Shown here: in pieces, positions 7,359-13,639 of the stretch
Layout of the letters: every line of letters starts with the position of its first letter
Position numbering within the stretch: the first letter of the stretch is position 1
NCBI GenBank assembly: GCA_937871155.1
Contig: CALMXV010000356.1
Location: forward strand, 1 to 17,089
DNA length: 17,089 nt
DNA from: an uncultured Taibaiella sp.
GTDB taxonomy: Bacteria; Bacteroidota; Bacteroidia; Chitinophagales; Chitinophagaceae
Direction of reading: 5' to 3'
The notes under the pieces: generated by a model
What the model was told of the DNA's origin: nothing
The model's input: only the letters and a program-made list of their open reading frames with translations
Database searches by the model: none
Program-made: the position numbers and the translations under genes

Positions 7359-7448
7359 CTACTTCTTCTTATGACGATTCTTTCTCAAGCGCTTTTTGCG
7401 TTTGTGCGTAGCTATTTTATGTCTTTTTCTTTTTTTACCACAAGGCAT
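7359..7448 (-). CDS. 29-residue basic ribosomal-type protein (AURKAIP1/COX24-like)
   Basis: This very short gene encodes MPCGKKRKRHKIATHKRK followed by KRLRKNRHKKK, an arginine/lysine-rich peptide. It matches the pattern I know as the AURKAIP1/COX24-domain protein of Bacteroidota (usually beginning MPSGKKRKRHKIATHKRKK), related to the mitochondrial small-subunit protein mS38 and the mycobacterial bS22. By that relation it is probably a ribosomal protein. The third residue is Cys where I recall Ser. Two TAG stops end it in tandem, and a hairpin starts within them. It sits between the TPR gene (22 bases upstream) and rng (downstream), so it is likely co-transcribed with the TPR gene at least. 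Its length lets most gene finders miss it, but the residue-by-residue match to a conserved pattern makes it convincing. Confidence 0.85.
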   Translation of the reverse strand: MPCGKKRKRHKIATHKRKKRLRKNRHKKK

Positions 7449-7470
7449 ACTCTAAGTATTTAATATGTTA

Positions 7471-8313
7471 TTAAAATGTTTTAATGTAGTTGTCTATATC
7501 TTTAGAAAAATCAGGATTGTCCATGATTGCTTTGGCTCGCTCTAATATTTCTATCGCTTTAGATTTTTCCCCTTTACTTTTATAAACTTCAGCCAGACCT
7601 AGCATGGCTTCCATATTGTTTTTATCACTTGCCAAAACTTTATGAAACCGTTCTTCTGCTTTGTCCAATTGCCCTGATACAATTCCCTGCTGACCTAAAA
7701 TCAAGTTGGCAGGTATATTATCCGGTCGTTTTTGACTAAAATCTCGAAGCATCATTACTCCTTTCATGGTTTCTCCCATACCGATATAACATTCGGCAAG
7801 GTTCACAGTTGCAGTATCGTTCTCGGGATTTAAAGCTATCACACGTGTAAAACCTTCAATCGCCATTTGTCCTTCCCAAGCCTGCATCGACTCAGATTGA
7901 GACCTTCGAGCTAAGTCCAAAAATAGTTGGGCTGCGAAGTTGAGCTTTTTTTCTGAATTTGCCAATTTTCCTGCTAATAAATAATAATGTGCTGCAATAG
8001 GGAAGTGTTTATGTTCTTGCCAGATCTTTGCTAGTTGCTCCATACCGCCTACCATCTGCGTAGAATCTTGTTGTTTAGCTACGTTCTGTTCAGCAACTGC
8101 AATTTCTTCTTTAGCATGCATCGGTAATGCTACTTTAGCGGCTGTCAATACAGTATCAAAAGATGCTGGAACCGAATGAGGAGTTGCAGTTGTCACTGCT
8201 TGAGGTGCTGCCGCTTTTTTATCGCCGTTTTTAATTGGCTTGGTATTTACAAAATACAAGAGTACTGTAAGTGCTATAGCTGATAGTATGGTGATATAAT
8301 GTATTGGACGCAA
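7471..8313 (-). CDS. Membrane-anchored tetratricopeptide repeat protein
   Basis: This 280-residue protein has an N-terminal membrane helix (about residues 4-23), a low-complexity linker rich in Ala, Thr and Lys, and a C-terminal stack of TPR helices (about 85-275), for example ALNPENDTATVNLAECYIGMG and NNMEAMLGLAEVYKSKGEKS. TPR stacks bind partner proteins; the partner is unknown. The first codon is TTG at 8313: no ATG occurs in frame before M66, and starting there would delete the membrane helix. A near-consensus -7 box (TACCTTCG, minus strand 8330-8337) lies 16 bases upstream and supports a start at this point. The gene leads into the 29-residue protein gene and rng. I recall a TPR gene near rng in other Bacteroidota, but could not check. 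Confidence 0.85.
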   Translation of the reverse strand: MRPIHYITILSAIALTVLLYFVNTKPIKNGDKKAAAPQAVTTATPHSVPASFDTVLTAAKVALPMHAKEEIAVAEQNVAKQQDSTQMVGGMEQLAKIWQEHKHFPIAAHYYLLAGKLANSEKKLNFAAQLFLDLARRSQSESMQAWEGQMAIEGFTRVIALNPENDTATVNLAECYIGMGETMKGVMMLRDFSQKRPDNIPANLILGQQGIVSGQLDKAEERFHKVLASDKNNMEAMLGLAEVYKSKGEKSKAIEILERAKAIMDNPDFSKDIDNYIKTF

Positions 8314-8329
8314 TTTTTTAAAATTTTTG

Positions 8330-8337
8330 CGAAGGTA
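8330..8337 (-). promoter_or_regulatory. Near-consensus -7 box for the TPR gene
   Basis: On the minus strand this reads TACCTTCG, one base off the TAnnTTTG consensus. It ends 16 bases before the TTG start at 8313, so the leader would be only about 13 bases. It supports the TTG start because no other start codon lies between it and the membrane helix. Confidence 0.4.
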
Positions 8338-8509
8338 GGAATTACAAGCCTCTTTTATTGATATCTTCTAGGCTGTTCTTTCTATATTGTTATAAGTCTT
8401 CACATTTTACAAAGTCGTTGTTGCCTTCTGACAAAAAAAGCTTTGTAGAAGAACATCATTTTTTAGAAAAAAATAATGGGCACTTAGATTTTACATCTAC
8501 CACATCTTG

Positions 8510-8517
8510 TATATTTG
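8510..8517 (+). promoter_or_regulatory. Bacteroidota -7 promoter box for the lemA operon
   Basis: TATATTTG is a perfect TAnnTTTG match ending 26 bases before the lemA ATG at 8544. A partial -33 (TTAG at 8484-8487) is 22 bases upstream. The leader, with an AAACAAACAAACACAACATG-type start region, is A-rich and lacks a Shine-Dalgarno sequence. Confidence 0.6.
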
Positions 8518-8543
8518 AATGATATTAAACAAACAAACACAAC

Positions 8544-9134
8544 ATGAAAAGCAGTTCAATAATCTTATTAGCCGTATTAGCCTTGCTATTAATAGGCGGC
8601 TGTATGACATGCAACGTTCAGAAAAGCTTAGTCACACTAGATGAAAATGCTAAAAGCAAATGGGGTGAAGTGCAAAACCAGTATCAACGTAGAGCAGACT
8701 TAGTGCCCAATTTGGTTTCTACTGTAAAAGGTGCAGCCAACTTCGAACAAAAAACTCTTACGGATGTAATTGAAGCACGTGCTAAAGCAACTTCTATTCA
8801 AGTGAATCCTGAAAATCTGACACCTGAAAAATTACAAGAATTCCAAGCTGCACAAGGACAATTAAGTCAAGCGCTAGGCAGATTAATGATGGTTACAGAA
8901 AACTATCCCCAACTTCGTGCCACGGAAGCCTTCAGAGACTTGCAAGTACAATTAGAAGGTACTGAAAACCGTATTACCGTAGCAAGAAAAAGCTTTAATG
9001 ATGCAGTGCAACAATACAATACTCAATTGCGTATTTTCCCTAACAATATTTTTGCAGGGATGATGGGCTTTGCTCAAAAAGGCATGTTTGAAGCTGATCA
9101 AAATGCTCAAAAAGCACCACAGGTTCAATTTTAA
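8544..9134 (+). CDS. lemA: LemA family protein
   Basis: LemA proteins are small envelope proteins of helical-bundle fold whose cellular role is not settled; they are often next to TPM-domain or peptidase genes. This 196-residue member has an N-terminal hydrophobic segment (about 5-19) ending in a possible lipobox, LIGGC with C20, so it may be a lipoprotein rather than keep a membrane helix. The core LemA motifs follow: LDENAKSKW (32-40) and QYQRRADLVPNLV (46-58), then ENYPQLRATEAFRDLQVQLEG in the second half and a C-terminal PNNIFAGMMGF. It leads an operon: the first TPM gene begins 5 bases after its stop. A perfect -7 promoter box lies just upstream. Confidence 0.95.
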   Translation: MKSSSIILLAVLALLLIGGCMTCNVQKSLVTLDENAKSKWGEVQNQYQRRADLVPNLVSTVKGAANFEQKTLTDVIEARAKATSIQVNPENLTPEKLQEFQAAQGQLSQALGRLMMVTENYPQLRATEAFRDLQVQLEGTENRITVARKSFNDAVQQYNTQLRIFPNNIFAGMMGFAQKGMFEADQNAQKAPQVQF

Positions 9135-9139
9135 CGTTT

Positions 9140-9598
9140 ATGTTCTCCTTCTTAAAAAAGAAACGTCTTCTAGATAATGACGACTGTGAACGTATTGTTG
9201 CAGCAATACGTTCTGTAGAAGCTAGTACGACTGGCGAAGTGAGAGTATATATAGAATCAAAATGCCGTTACATGGACGCATTAGAGAGGGCAAAAGAAAT
9301 TTTTTCTTCACTAAGAATGAGTCTTACCGAACAGCATAATGCAGTGCTTGTGTATATAGCATTAGACGACCATCAATTTGCTATCTACGGTGATGAAAAG
9401 GCATATCAACAGTTTGGAGGTGCTACTTTTTGGCAACAAGCAGCCAAGCGCCTCCTACATTTTTTGAAACAAGGAAAAATAACTGAAGGTATCGTTTCTT
9501 GCATTCAAGAAATGGGCGACTTACTAAAACTTCATTTCCCTTTTGACCCTACCATACTTAAGAATGAGCTTCCTGATGAAATTGTATTTGGAAAATGA
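9140..9598 (+). CDS. TPM-domain protein, no signal peptide
   Basis: This 152-residue protein is essentially one TPM domain (about 14-140), a fold shared with plant thylakoid TLP18.3 and bacterial YgcG-type proteins. Seen motifs include STTGEVRVYIES (about 29-40), the strand AVLVYIALDDHQFAIYGDEKAYQQFG, and LLHFLKQGKITEGIVSCI. It has no signal peptide or membrane helix, so it would be cytoplasmic or held on the membrane by partners, unlike the next gene's product. It begins 5 bases after lemA, and its stop overlaps the start of the following TPM gene (ATGA). An acid phosphatase activity has been reported for the plant relative; activity here is not shown by the sequence. Confidence 0.85.
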   Translation: MFSFLKKKRLLDNDDCERIVAAIRSVEASTTGEVRVYIESKCRYMDALERAKEIFSSLRMSLTEQHNAVLVYIALDDHQFAIYGDEKAYQQFGGATFWQQAAKRLLHFLKQGKITEGIVSCIQEMGDLLKLHFPFDPTILKNELPDEIVFGK

Positions 9599-10389
9599 GC
9601 CTAAGAAATTCTACTAATTTTCGTTTTTGGCTTTTAGCCCTACTACTGGTTTTCCAAAGCAGTTTGTTGTTGGCTCAATCGGATAGCGACTTCCCTCCTA
9701 TTCCTGCTTCACCACACTTAGTAAATGATTTAGCAAAAACCATGACCGCAGATCAAGTGGCTGCCTTGGAAGCTAAGTTGGTTGACTTTGACAAAACAAC
9801 CTCTACTCAAATAGCCATTGTAACGGTAAAAAGTATTGGCAATTATGAAGTAGCTCAATACGCTGTAGAACTTGCGAATCGTTGGAAAATAGGAAGAGCC
9901 GCAAAGAATAATGGGGTGCTTTTATTGGCTTCTATTGATGATAGAAAAATCAACATCTCAACAGGATATGGCTTGGAAGGTGCTCTAACAGATGCCCTCT
10001 GCGGAAGAATTATTAGAAATGAAATTGTACCTGCATTTAAAACCGGTAATTATTATGATGGGTTTGATAAAGGTACAGATGCCATCATTAAAGCTACTAA
10101 AGGTGAATACACCGCTGACCCCGTGGTGGATAAAGAAGAATTTTCTATTGGCACAGTCATCATCATTATTTTTATCATCATTGTTATCATTGCTATCTTC
10201 TCTTCACCCGGTGGTGGCGGCGGCGGCGGCTACATGAGCGGTAAAGGCTCCAGCTTTGGAAGCGGCTATTGGGGTGGTGGTTTTGGTTCATCAAGTGGTA
10301 GTAGCTGGAGTGGCGGCAGTAGTAGTGGCGGCTTTGGTGGTTTTGGTGGTGGTAGCTTTGGCGGCGGTGGGGCTAGTGGAAGTTGGTAG
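9595..10389 (+). CDS. Exported TPM-domain protein with Gly-rich tail (YgcG-like)
   Basis: This 264-residue protein has a signal peptide (about 1-27, cut near LAQ), a periplasmic TPM domain (about 38-170: VNDLAKTMTADQVAALEAKL, then NNGVLLLASIDDRKINISTGYGLEG), a membrane helix made largely of Ile (about 183-201), and a 60-residue tail of Gly and Ser with aromatic residues (205-264). This layout is typical of YgcG-type proteins, placing the domain outside the inner membrane and the tail in the cytoplasm. It overlaps the first TPM gene by 4 bases and closes the lemA operon. The tail's GGT/GGC and AGT/AGC codon runs make the DNA locally GC-rich and repetitive. LemA and TPM genes are commonly paired in bacteria, suggesting a shared envelope role. 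Confidence 0.9.
   Translation: MSLRNSTNFRFWLLALLLVFQSSLLLAQSDSDFPPIPASPHLVNDLAKTMTADQVAALEAKLVDFDKTTSTQIAIVTVKSIGNYEVAQYAVELANRWKIGRAAKNNGVLLLASIDDRKINISTGYGLEGALTDALCGRIIRNEIVPAFKTGNYYDGFDKGTDAIIKATKGEYTADPVVDKEEFSIGTVIIIIFIIIVIIAIFSSPGGGGGGGYMSGKGSSFGSGYWGGGFGSSSGSSWSGGSSSGGFGGFGGGSFGGGGASGSW
10207..10386 (+). repeat. Low-complexity Gly/Ser codon repeat
   Basis: About 180 bases of nearly pure GGT, GGC, AGT and AGC codons encode the Gly/Ser tail of the exported TPM protein. Near-identical short units (GGTGGCGGCGGC, GGTGGTTTTGGT, AGTGGCGGC) recur, so slippage-driven length change is plausible. Confidence 0.8.
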
Positions 10390-10409
10390 CTTCTAGTTCA
10401 TTTAATAAC

Positions 10410-10429
10410 TAATGGAACCCTCTCCATTA
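10410..10429 (+). terminator. Weak hairpin after the lemA operon
   Basis: TAATGGA and TCCATTA form a 7-bp stem around ACCCTC, 20 bases after the stop of the last operon gene. The T tract after it is poor (TTAAAAATG), so termination is uncertain. Confidence 0.35.
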
Positions 10430-10508
10430 TTAAAAATGTATAGAATTTATTTGCTTAGCTTTATATGAAATTCTAAACTAAATTCAATTCATCTTCAAAC
10501 AAGCAACC

Positions 10509-10922
10509 ATGAAAAAAGTAATAGTTCATCTTATCTTTTTGCTTTTTGTGGCAAGTCCTATAGTTTGTATTGCTCAAGATAAAAATTCAGCTAAAGCCAC
10601 TGCTGACAATACCTTTACAAGAGTAGATCAAATGCCGGAATACCCTGGTGGGCTTGATAAGCTCTACGATCATATTAATGCCGAGATGCACTATCCACAA
10701 GATGCCGTTGATTCGGGAAAGGAAGGTCTTGTGGTTGTTAAGTTTACCGTTTTGGAAGATGGTAGCATTGACCATATCAAAATTGTACGATCTCTTTGGC
10801 CTTCTATGGATGCAGAAGCAATAAGAATTGTAAAGTCCTTTCCTAAATGGATACCCGGAAAAAATAAAGGGAAACCCGTTGCTGTATTTTTCACATTACC
10901 ATTCAGCTTCCAACTGAAGTAA
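10509..10922 (+). CDS. Secreted protein with a TonB C-terminal domain
   Basis: This 137-residue protein has a signal peptide (about 1-22, cut near CIA/Q) and one TonB_C domain (about 36-137), with MPEYPGGLDKLYDHI, then YPQDAVDSGKEGLVVVKFTVLEDGSI, the helix DAEAIRIVKSFPKWIPGKNKGKPV and final strand FTLPFSF. Classical TonB has a membrane anchor and a proline-rich spacer; here both are missing, and signal cleavage would free a soluble periplasmic domain unless the hydrophobic segment is kept. It may bind TonB-dependent receptors without carrying energy, or be an anti-sigma-type adaptor; the sequence does not decide. It is 119 bases after the lemA operon and 52 bases before purB, which has its own promoter. 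No ExbB/ExbD genes are near. Confidence 0.85.
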   Translation: MKKVIVHLIFLLFVASPIVCIAQDKNSAKATADNTFTRVDQMPEYPGGLDKLYDHINAEMHYPQDAVDSGKEGLVVVKFTVLEDGSIDHIKIVRSLWPSMDAEAIRIVKSFPKWIPGKNKGKPVAVFFTLPFSFQLK

Positions 10923-10962
10923 ACAGAATTTAGTGGGCATTTTTAAGCCCCAGCATTTCCTA

Positions 10963-10970
10963 TATCTTTG
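10963..10970 (+). promoter_or_regulatory. Bacteroidota -7 promoter box at the purB start
   Basis: TATCTTTG is a perfect TAnnTTTG match. Only four bases separate it from the ATG at 10975, so transcription would begin on or beside that codon. It therefore excludes a start at the upstream in-frame GTG (10933) and leaves ATG 10975 (leaderless) or ATG 10987 (about 13-base leader). Confidence 0.6.
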
Positions 10971-10974
10971 CGGC

Positions 10975-12318
10975 ATGAATTTATCCATGCTTTCTGCCAT
11001 TAGTCCTATTGATGGGCGCTATCGTTCTCAACTAGATGCTCTTGCTCCTTATTTCTCCGAATTCGGATTGATAAAATATAGAGTGAGGATTGAGGTAGAA
11101 TATTTTTTGTTTTTGGCTCAGCATAAAATCTTTTCGCTGCCTTCTACTATTAAGCCCGCTAAACTTCGTGCTATTTACGAGCAATTCACGGAAGAAGATG
11201 CATCGCAAATTAAAGCTATTGAGAAGACTACCAACCATGATGTAAAGGCAGTAGAGTATTTCATAAAAGAAAAGCTAAGCACAATAGGAGCTGATACCGC
11301 ATTGGAATGGGTACATTTTGGATTGACGTCGCAAGATGTCAATAATACCGCTATTCCTTTATCATGGAAAGAAGCATTGGAAGAACAATACCTTCCCGCT
11401 ATTCATAATATTGTGATGCGTTTAAAGAAAATGGCTTCCGATTGGAAAGGCATTCCAATACTAGCTCGTACTCATGGGCAACCCGCATCTCCGACTACAT
11501 TGGGTAAAGAAATCATGGTTTTTGTAGAGCGTTTAGAAGGACAGTTAGCTTTATTTTCCAATATACCTATTGCAGCAAAATTTGGCGGTGCTACCGGTAA
11601 TTTCAATGCACATGTAGTGGCATTCCCTAAAAAGGACTGGGTAAAATTTGCCAACGATTTTGTCAATAATAAATTAGGACTTGAGCGGATGCAATACACC
11701 ACACAAATTGAGCACTACGACCATCTTGCTGCTCAGTTTGATGGTTTAAAAAGAATCAATACCATCTTGATTGATTTTTGTAGAGATATCTGGACTTATA
11801 TCTCTATGGAGTATTTTAAACAACAAACCAAAAAAGGAGAAGTAGGTTCTTCGGCAATGCCTCATAAAGTAAATCCGATTGACTTTGAAAATGCTGAAGG
11901 TAACTTGGGAATTGCTAATGCACTTTATGAACATTTGTCTGCCAAGCTTCCTATCAGTCGTTTACAAAGAGACCTTACCGATAGCACTGTTTTGCGAAAC
12001 ATTGGAGTGCCTGTTGCACATTCTTTTTTAGCACTACGTTCTATTGAAAAAGGATTAGGAAAATTGCTCTTGAACGAAGCCAAAATGAAAACAGACCTTG
12101 AAGACAATTGGGCAGTAGTAGCCGAAGCAATACAGACAATTTTAAGAAGAGAAAACTATCCGCAGCCTTACGAGGCATTAAAAGAACTTACCAGAGGTAA
12201 AGCAGGAATTTCAAAAGAAGATATCAGTACGTTTATTGATAACCTTAAAGTAACTGCGGCTATTAAAAAAGAATTGAAAGCGATAACACCACACAATTAC
12301 GTAGGTATCGTTCGATAA
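10975..12318 (+). CDS. purB: Adenylosuccinate lyase
   Basis: PurB acts twice in purine synthesis: it releases fumarate from SAICAR to give AICAR and from adenylosuccinate to give AMP. The 447-residue protein begins with the expected SAISPIDGRYRSQLD and carries TSQDVNNTA (118-126), RTHGQPASPTTLGKE (165-179, general acid-base H168, E. coli H171) and the fumarate lyase signature GSSAMPHKVNPIDFENAEG (291-309, catalytic S292, E. coli S295). All key residues are present. The reading frame is open from a GTG at 10933, but a consensus -7 box at 10963-10970 shows the message starts near 10974, so ATG 10975 or ATG 10987 (MLSAISPIDGRY) is the start. It converges with gmk, another purine gene, on a shared terminator. 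Confidence 0.95.
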   Translation: MNLSMLSAISPIDGRYRSQLDALAPYFSEFGLIKYRVRIEVEYFLFLAQHKIFSLPSTIKPAKLRAIYEQFTEEDASQIKAIEKTTNHDVKAVEYFIKEKLSTIGADTALEWVHFGLTSQDVNNTAIPLSWKEALEEQYLPAIHNIVMRLKKMASDWKGIPILARTHGQPASPTTLGKEIMVFVERLEGQLALFSNIPIAAKFGGATGNFNAHVVAFPKKDWVKFANDFVNNKLGLERMQYTTQIEHYDHLAAQFDGLKRINTILIDFCRDIWTYISMEYFKQQTKKGEVGSSAMPHKVNPIDFENAEGNLGIANALYEHLSAKLPISRLQRDLTDSTVLRNIGVPVAHSFLALRSIEKGLGKLLLNEAKMKTDLEDNWAVVAEAIQTILRRENYPQPYEALKELTRGKAGISKEDISTFIDNLKVTAAIKKELKAITPHNYVGIVR

Positions 12319-12342
12319 TCATCTTATCTATTAAAAATCCAA

Positions 12343-12380
12343 AAGCTCAACCTCATCAAAGTTGAGCTTATAGTTTTTTT
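12343..12380 (+). terminator. Bidirectional intrinsic terminator between purB and gmk
   Basis: AAGCTCAAC (12343-12351) and GTTGAGCTT (12361-12369) form a perfect 9-bp stem with a 9-base loop. On the plus strand a run of seven T follows at 12374-12380 after ATAG, ending the purB message. On the minus strand the stem is followed by TTTTGGATTTTT, so it can also end gmk transcripts. Confidence 0.85.
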
Positions 12381-12412
12381 ATGAAGCACAGTATTTTATT
12401 TGCGCTCGCATT

Positions 12413-12994
12413 CTATGATGCCATAAAATCTGTGACTGCTTGTTTTAATTCAATCAAAGCCACTTCTAAATCATCATTGATTATGATTTTATCAAACTGT
12501 GCCGCAAAGCTAAGTTCTAAACCGGCTTTGCTAACACGCTCTTCAAGGCTATGCGGTGTTTCTGTTCCTCTTTTTATCAATCGTTCCCGAAGGGCTTCTA
12601 AAGAAGGTGCTTGTATAAAAACAGTTAATGAAGTATCCGGATAGGATGTTTGAATTTCCAACGCCCCTTGCACATCAATATCTACTAATGGTGTATGTGT
12701 TGCTGCCCATATCTTATTCAGTTCTGCTTTTAATGTGCCGTAATATTTCCCTGGATATACCATTTCCCATTCAGCAAAGGCATCTTCTTCAATTAATTTT
12801 TTAAAGCTTTCTTCTGTATAAAAATGATAATCTTTTCCATCGACCTCACCATTTCTGGGCTGGCGGGTACACGCAGAAACTGAAAACTTAAGCCACGAGA
12901 AATCGGACAATAATCGTTTTACGAGTGTTGTTTTTCCAGAGCCGGAAGGAGCGGTGATGATGATGATTTTACCGGAAGTCAAGGTACTCCACAT
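12413..12994 (-). CDS. gmk: Guanylate kinase
   Basis: Gmk turns GMP and ATP into GDP and ADP in the cytoplasm. The 193-residue protein, of normal length, has the P-loop APSGSGKTT (15-23), the GMP-site segment SVSACTRQPRNGEVDGKDYHF (38-58), and the LVDIDVQGALEI stretch near residue 100. The ending matches the family helix-rich C-terminus. The first ATG gives a short N-terminal extension before the first strand (SGKIIIITAP), and there is no other start nearby. It is transcribed alone: a near-consensus -7 box (TATCTTAG, minus strand 13006-13013) lies 11 bases upstream, and the bidirectional terminator shared with purB lies downstream. Confidence 0.95.
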   Translation of the reverse strand: MWSTLTSGKIIIITAPSGSGKTTLVKRLLSDFSWLKFSVSACTRQPRNGEVDGKDYHFYTEESFKKLIEEDAFAEWEMVYPGKYYGTLKAELNKIWAATHTPLVDIDVQGALEIQTSYPDTSLTVFIQAPSLEALRERLIKRGTETPHSLEERVSKAGLELSFAAQFDKIIINDDLEVALIELKQAVTDFMAS

Positions 12995-13005
12995 TTTTGG
13001 GTGTG

Positions 13006-13013
13006 CTAAGATA
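13006..13013 (-). promoter_or_regulatory. Near-consensus -7 box for gmk
   Basis: On the minus strand this is TATCTTAG, one base off TAnnTTTG. It ends 11 bases before the gmk ATG at 12994, giving a predicted leader of about 8 bases with no room for a Shine-Dalgarno sequence. Confidence 0.4.
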
Positions 13014-13054
13014 CTAAGTTCAGTGAAGTAGTGACAAACAAAAGCAATTAATAC

Positions 13055-13093
13055 AAAAAAAATCGTCAGCTATGGAAATGACAACTGACGATT
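13055..13093 (-). terminator. Intrinsic terminator after the bacilliredoxin gene
   Basis: On the minus strand AATCGTCAG (13093-13085) and CTGACGATT (13069-13061) form a perfect 9-bp stem around a 15-base loop, and the 3' arm runs into eight consecutive T (13062-13055). It lies 24 bases after the stop of the gene at 13117 and upstream of the gmk promoter. Confidence 0.85.
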
Positions 13094-13116
13094 GAGTATT
13101 ATGTGTTGTTGAAGTT

Positions 13117-13530
13117 CTAGCAAAATTTTTCAAAAGCTTCTGCTAAGTTAGCGGCTATCATTTGTGCTGAATGACCTTCGATATTATGTCTTTCAAGCAT
13201 GTGCACCAACTTGCCATCTTTCAACAATGCAATAGATGGTGAAGAAGGAGGATAAGGCAATAAATAGGTACGTGCTTGTTGTACGGCTTCAGTATCGTAA
13301 CCTGCAAAGCTAGTAGTAAGATGGTCCGGCTTTTTCGTAGCATTTTGAACGGCTAACAATACACCTGGACGTGCTGTACCTGCCGAACATCCACAAACAG
13401 AATTTATAAATAATAAAGTAGTGCCGGTTTTTTGTAAGGCTTCGTCAGCTTGTTGCGCATTCAACAATTCTTGAAAACCTCTGTCAGTCATTTCTGCCTT
13501 CATCGGCATAACAAATTCAGTAGGATACAT
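13117..13530 (-). CDS. Bacilliredoxin of the BrxA/BrxB (YphP/YqiW) family
   Basis: Proteins of this family are thioredoxin-fold disulfide enzymes that remove bacillithiol from mixed disulfides, as worked out in Bacillus. The 137-residue protein has the family's CGC active site (C46-G47-C48) in FINSVCGCSAGTARPG, and the usual downstream pattern of VLLAVQNATKKPDHLTTSFAGYD and SPSIALLKDGKLVHMLERHNIEGH. Length and motifs match the whole family. A bacilliredoxin implies a bacillithiol-type low-molecular-weight thiol, but no bsh genes are in the window. It is monocistronic: a hairpin with eight T follows it, and it diverges from the arginase-fold gene with 109 bases between starts. A weak -7 match (TAATTTCG at 13553-13560, minus strand) lies 22 bases upstream. 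Confidence 0.92.
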   Translation of the reverse strand: MYPTEFVMPMKAEMTDRGFQELLNAQQADEALQKTGTTLLFINSVCGCSAGTARPGVLLAVQNATKKPDHLTTSFAGYDTEAVQQARTYLLPYPPSSPSIALLKDGKLVHMLERHNIEGHSAQMIAANLAEAFEKFC

Positions 13531-13576
13531 GATTTTAAATAATTTTAGAGGGCGAAATTAACTAATCCTTTCCTAG

Positions 13577-13584
13577 TATCTTTA
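13577..13584 (+). promoter_or_regulatory. Possible -7 box for the formimidoylglutamase-like gene
   Basis: TATCTTTA is one base off TAnnTTTG and ends 55 bases before the ATG at 13640. It is the best candidate in the 109-base divergent gap, but single mismatches in AT-rich DNA are common. Confidence 0.3.
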
Positions 13585-13639
13585 TTGTTAGTATTGATTA
13601 AGGGATAAAATAATCCTTTTTTAAGAAATCCTTAATACC

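Noticed and set aside
8426..8450. Imperfect inverted repeat TTCTgACAAA/TTTGTAGAA between the TPR and lemA genes.
   Set aside because: Nine pairs with one bulge in AT-rich DNA; no T tract and no placement relative to a promoter that supports an operator or terminator.
9992..10237. Open frame of 81 codons in another frame within the exported TPM gene.
   Set aside because: Shadow of the Ile-rich helix and Gly-rich tail codons; no independent start signal.
10933..10974. An in-frame GTG at 10933 that would add 14 residues to the start of PurB.
   Set aside because: A perfect -7 promoter box lies at 10963-10970, downstream of this GTG, and the added residues do not resemble PurB starts.
12381..12644. 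Open frame of 87 codons opposite the end of gmk.
   Set aside because: Antisense to guanylate kinase and beginning directly after the shared terminator; no domain.
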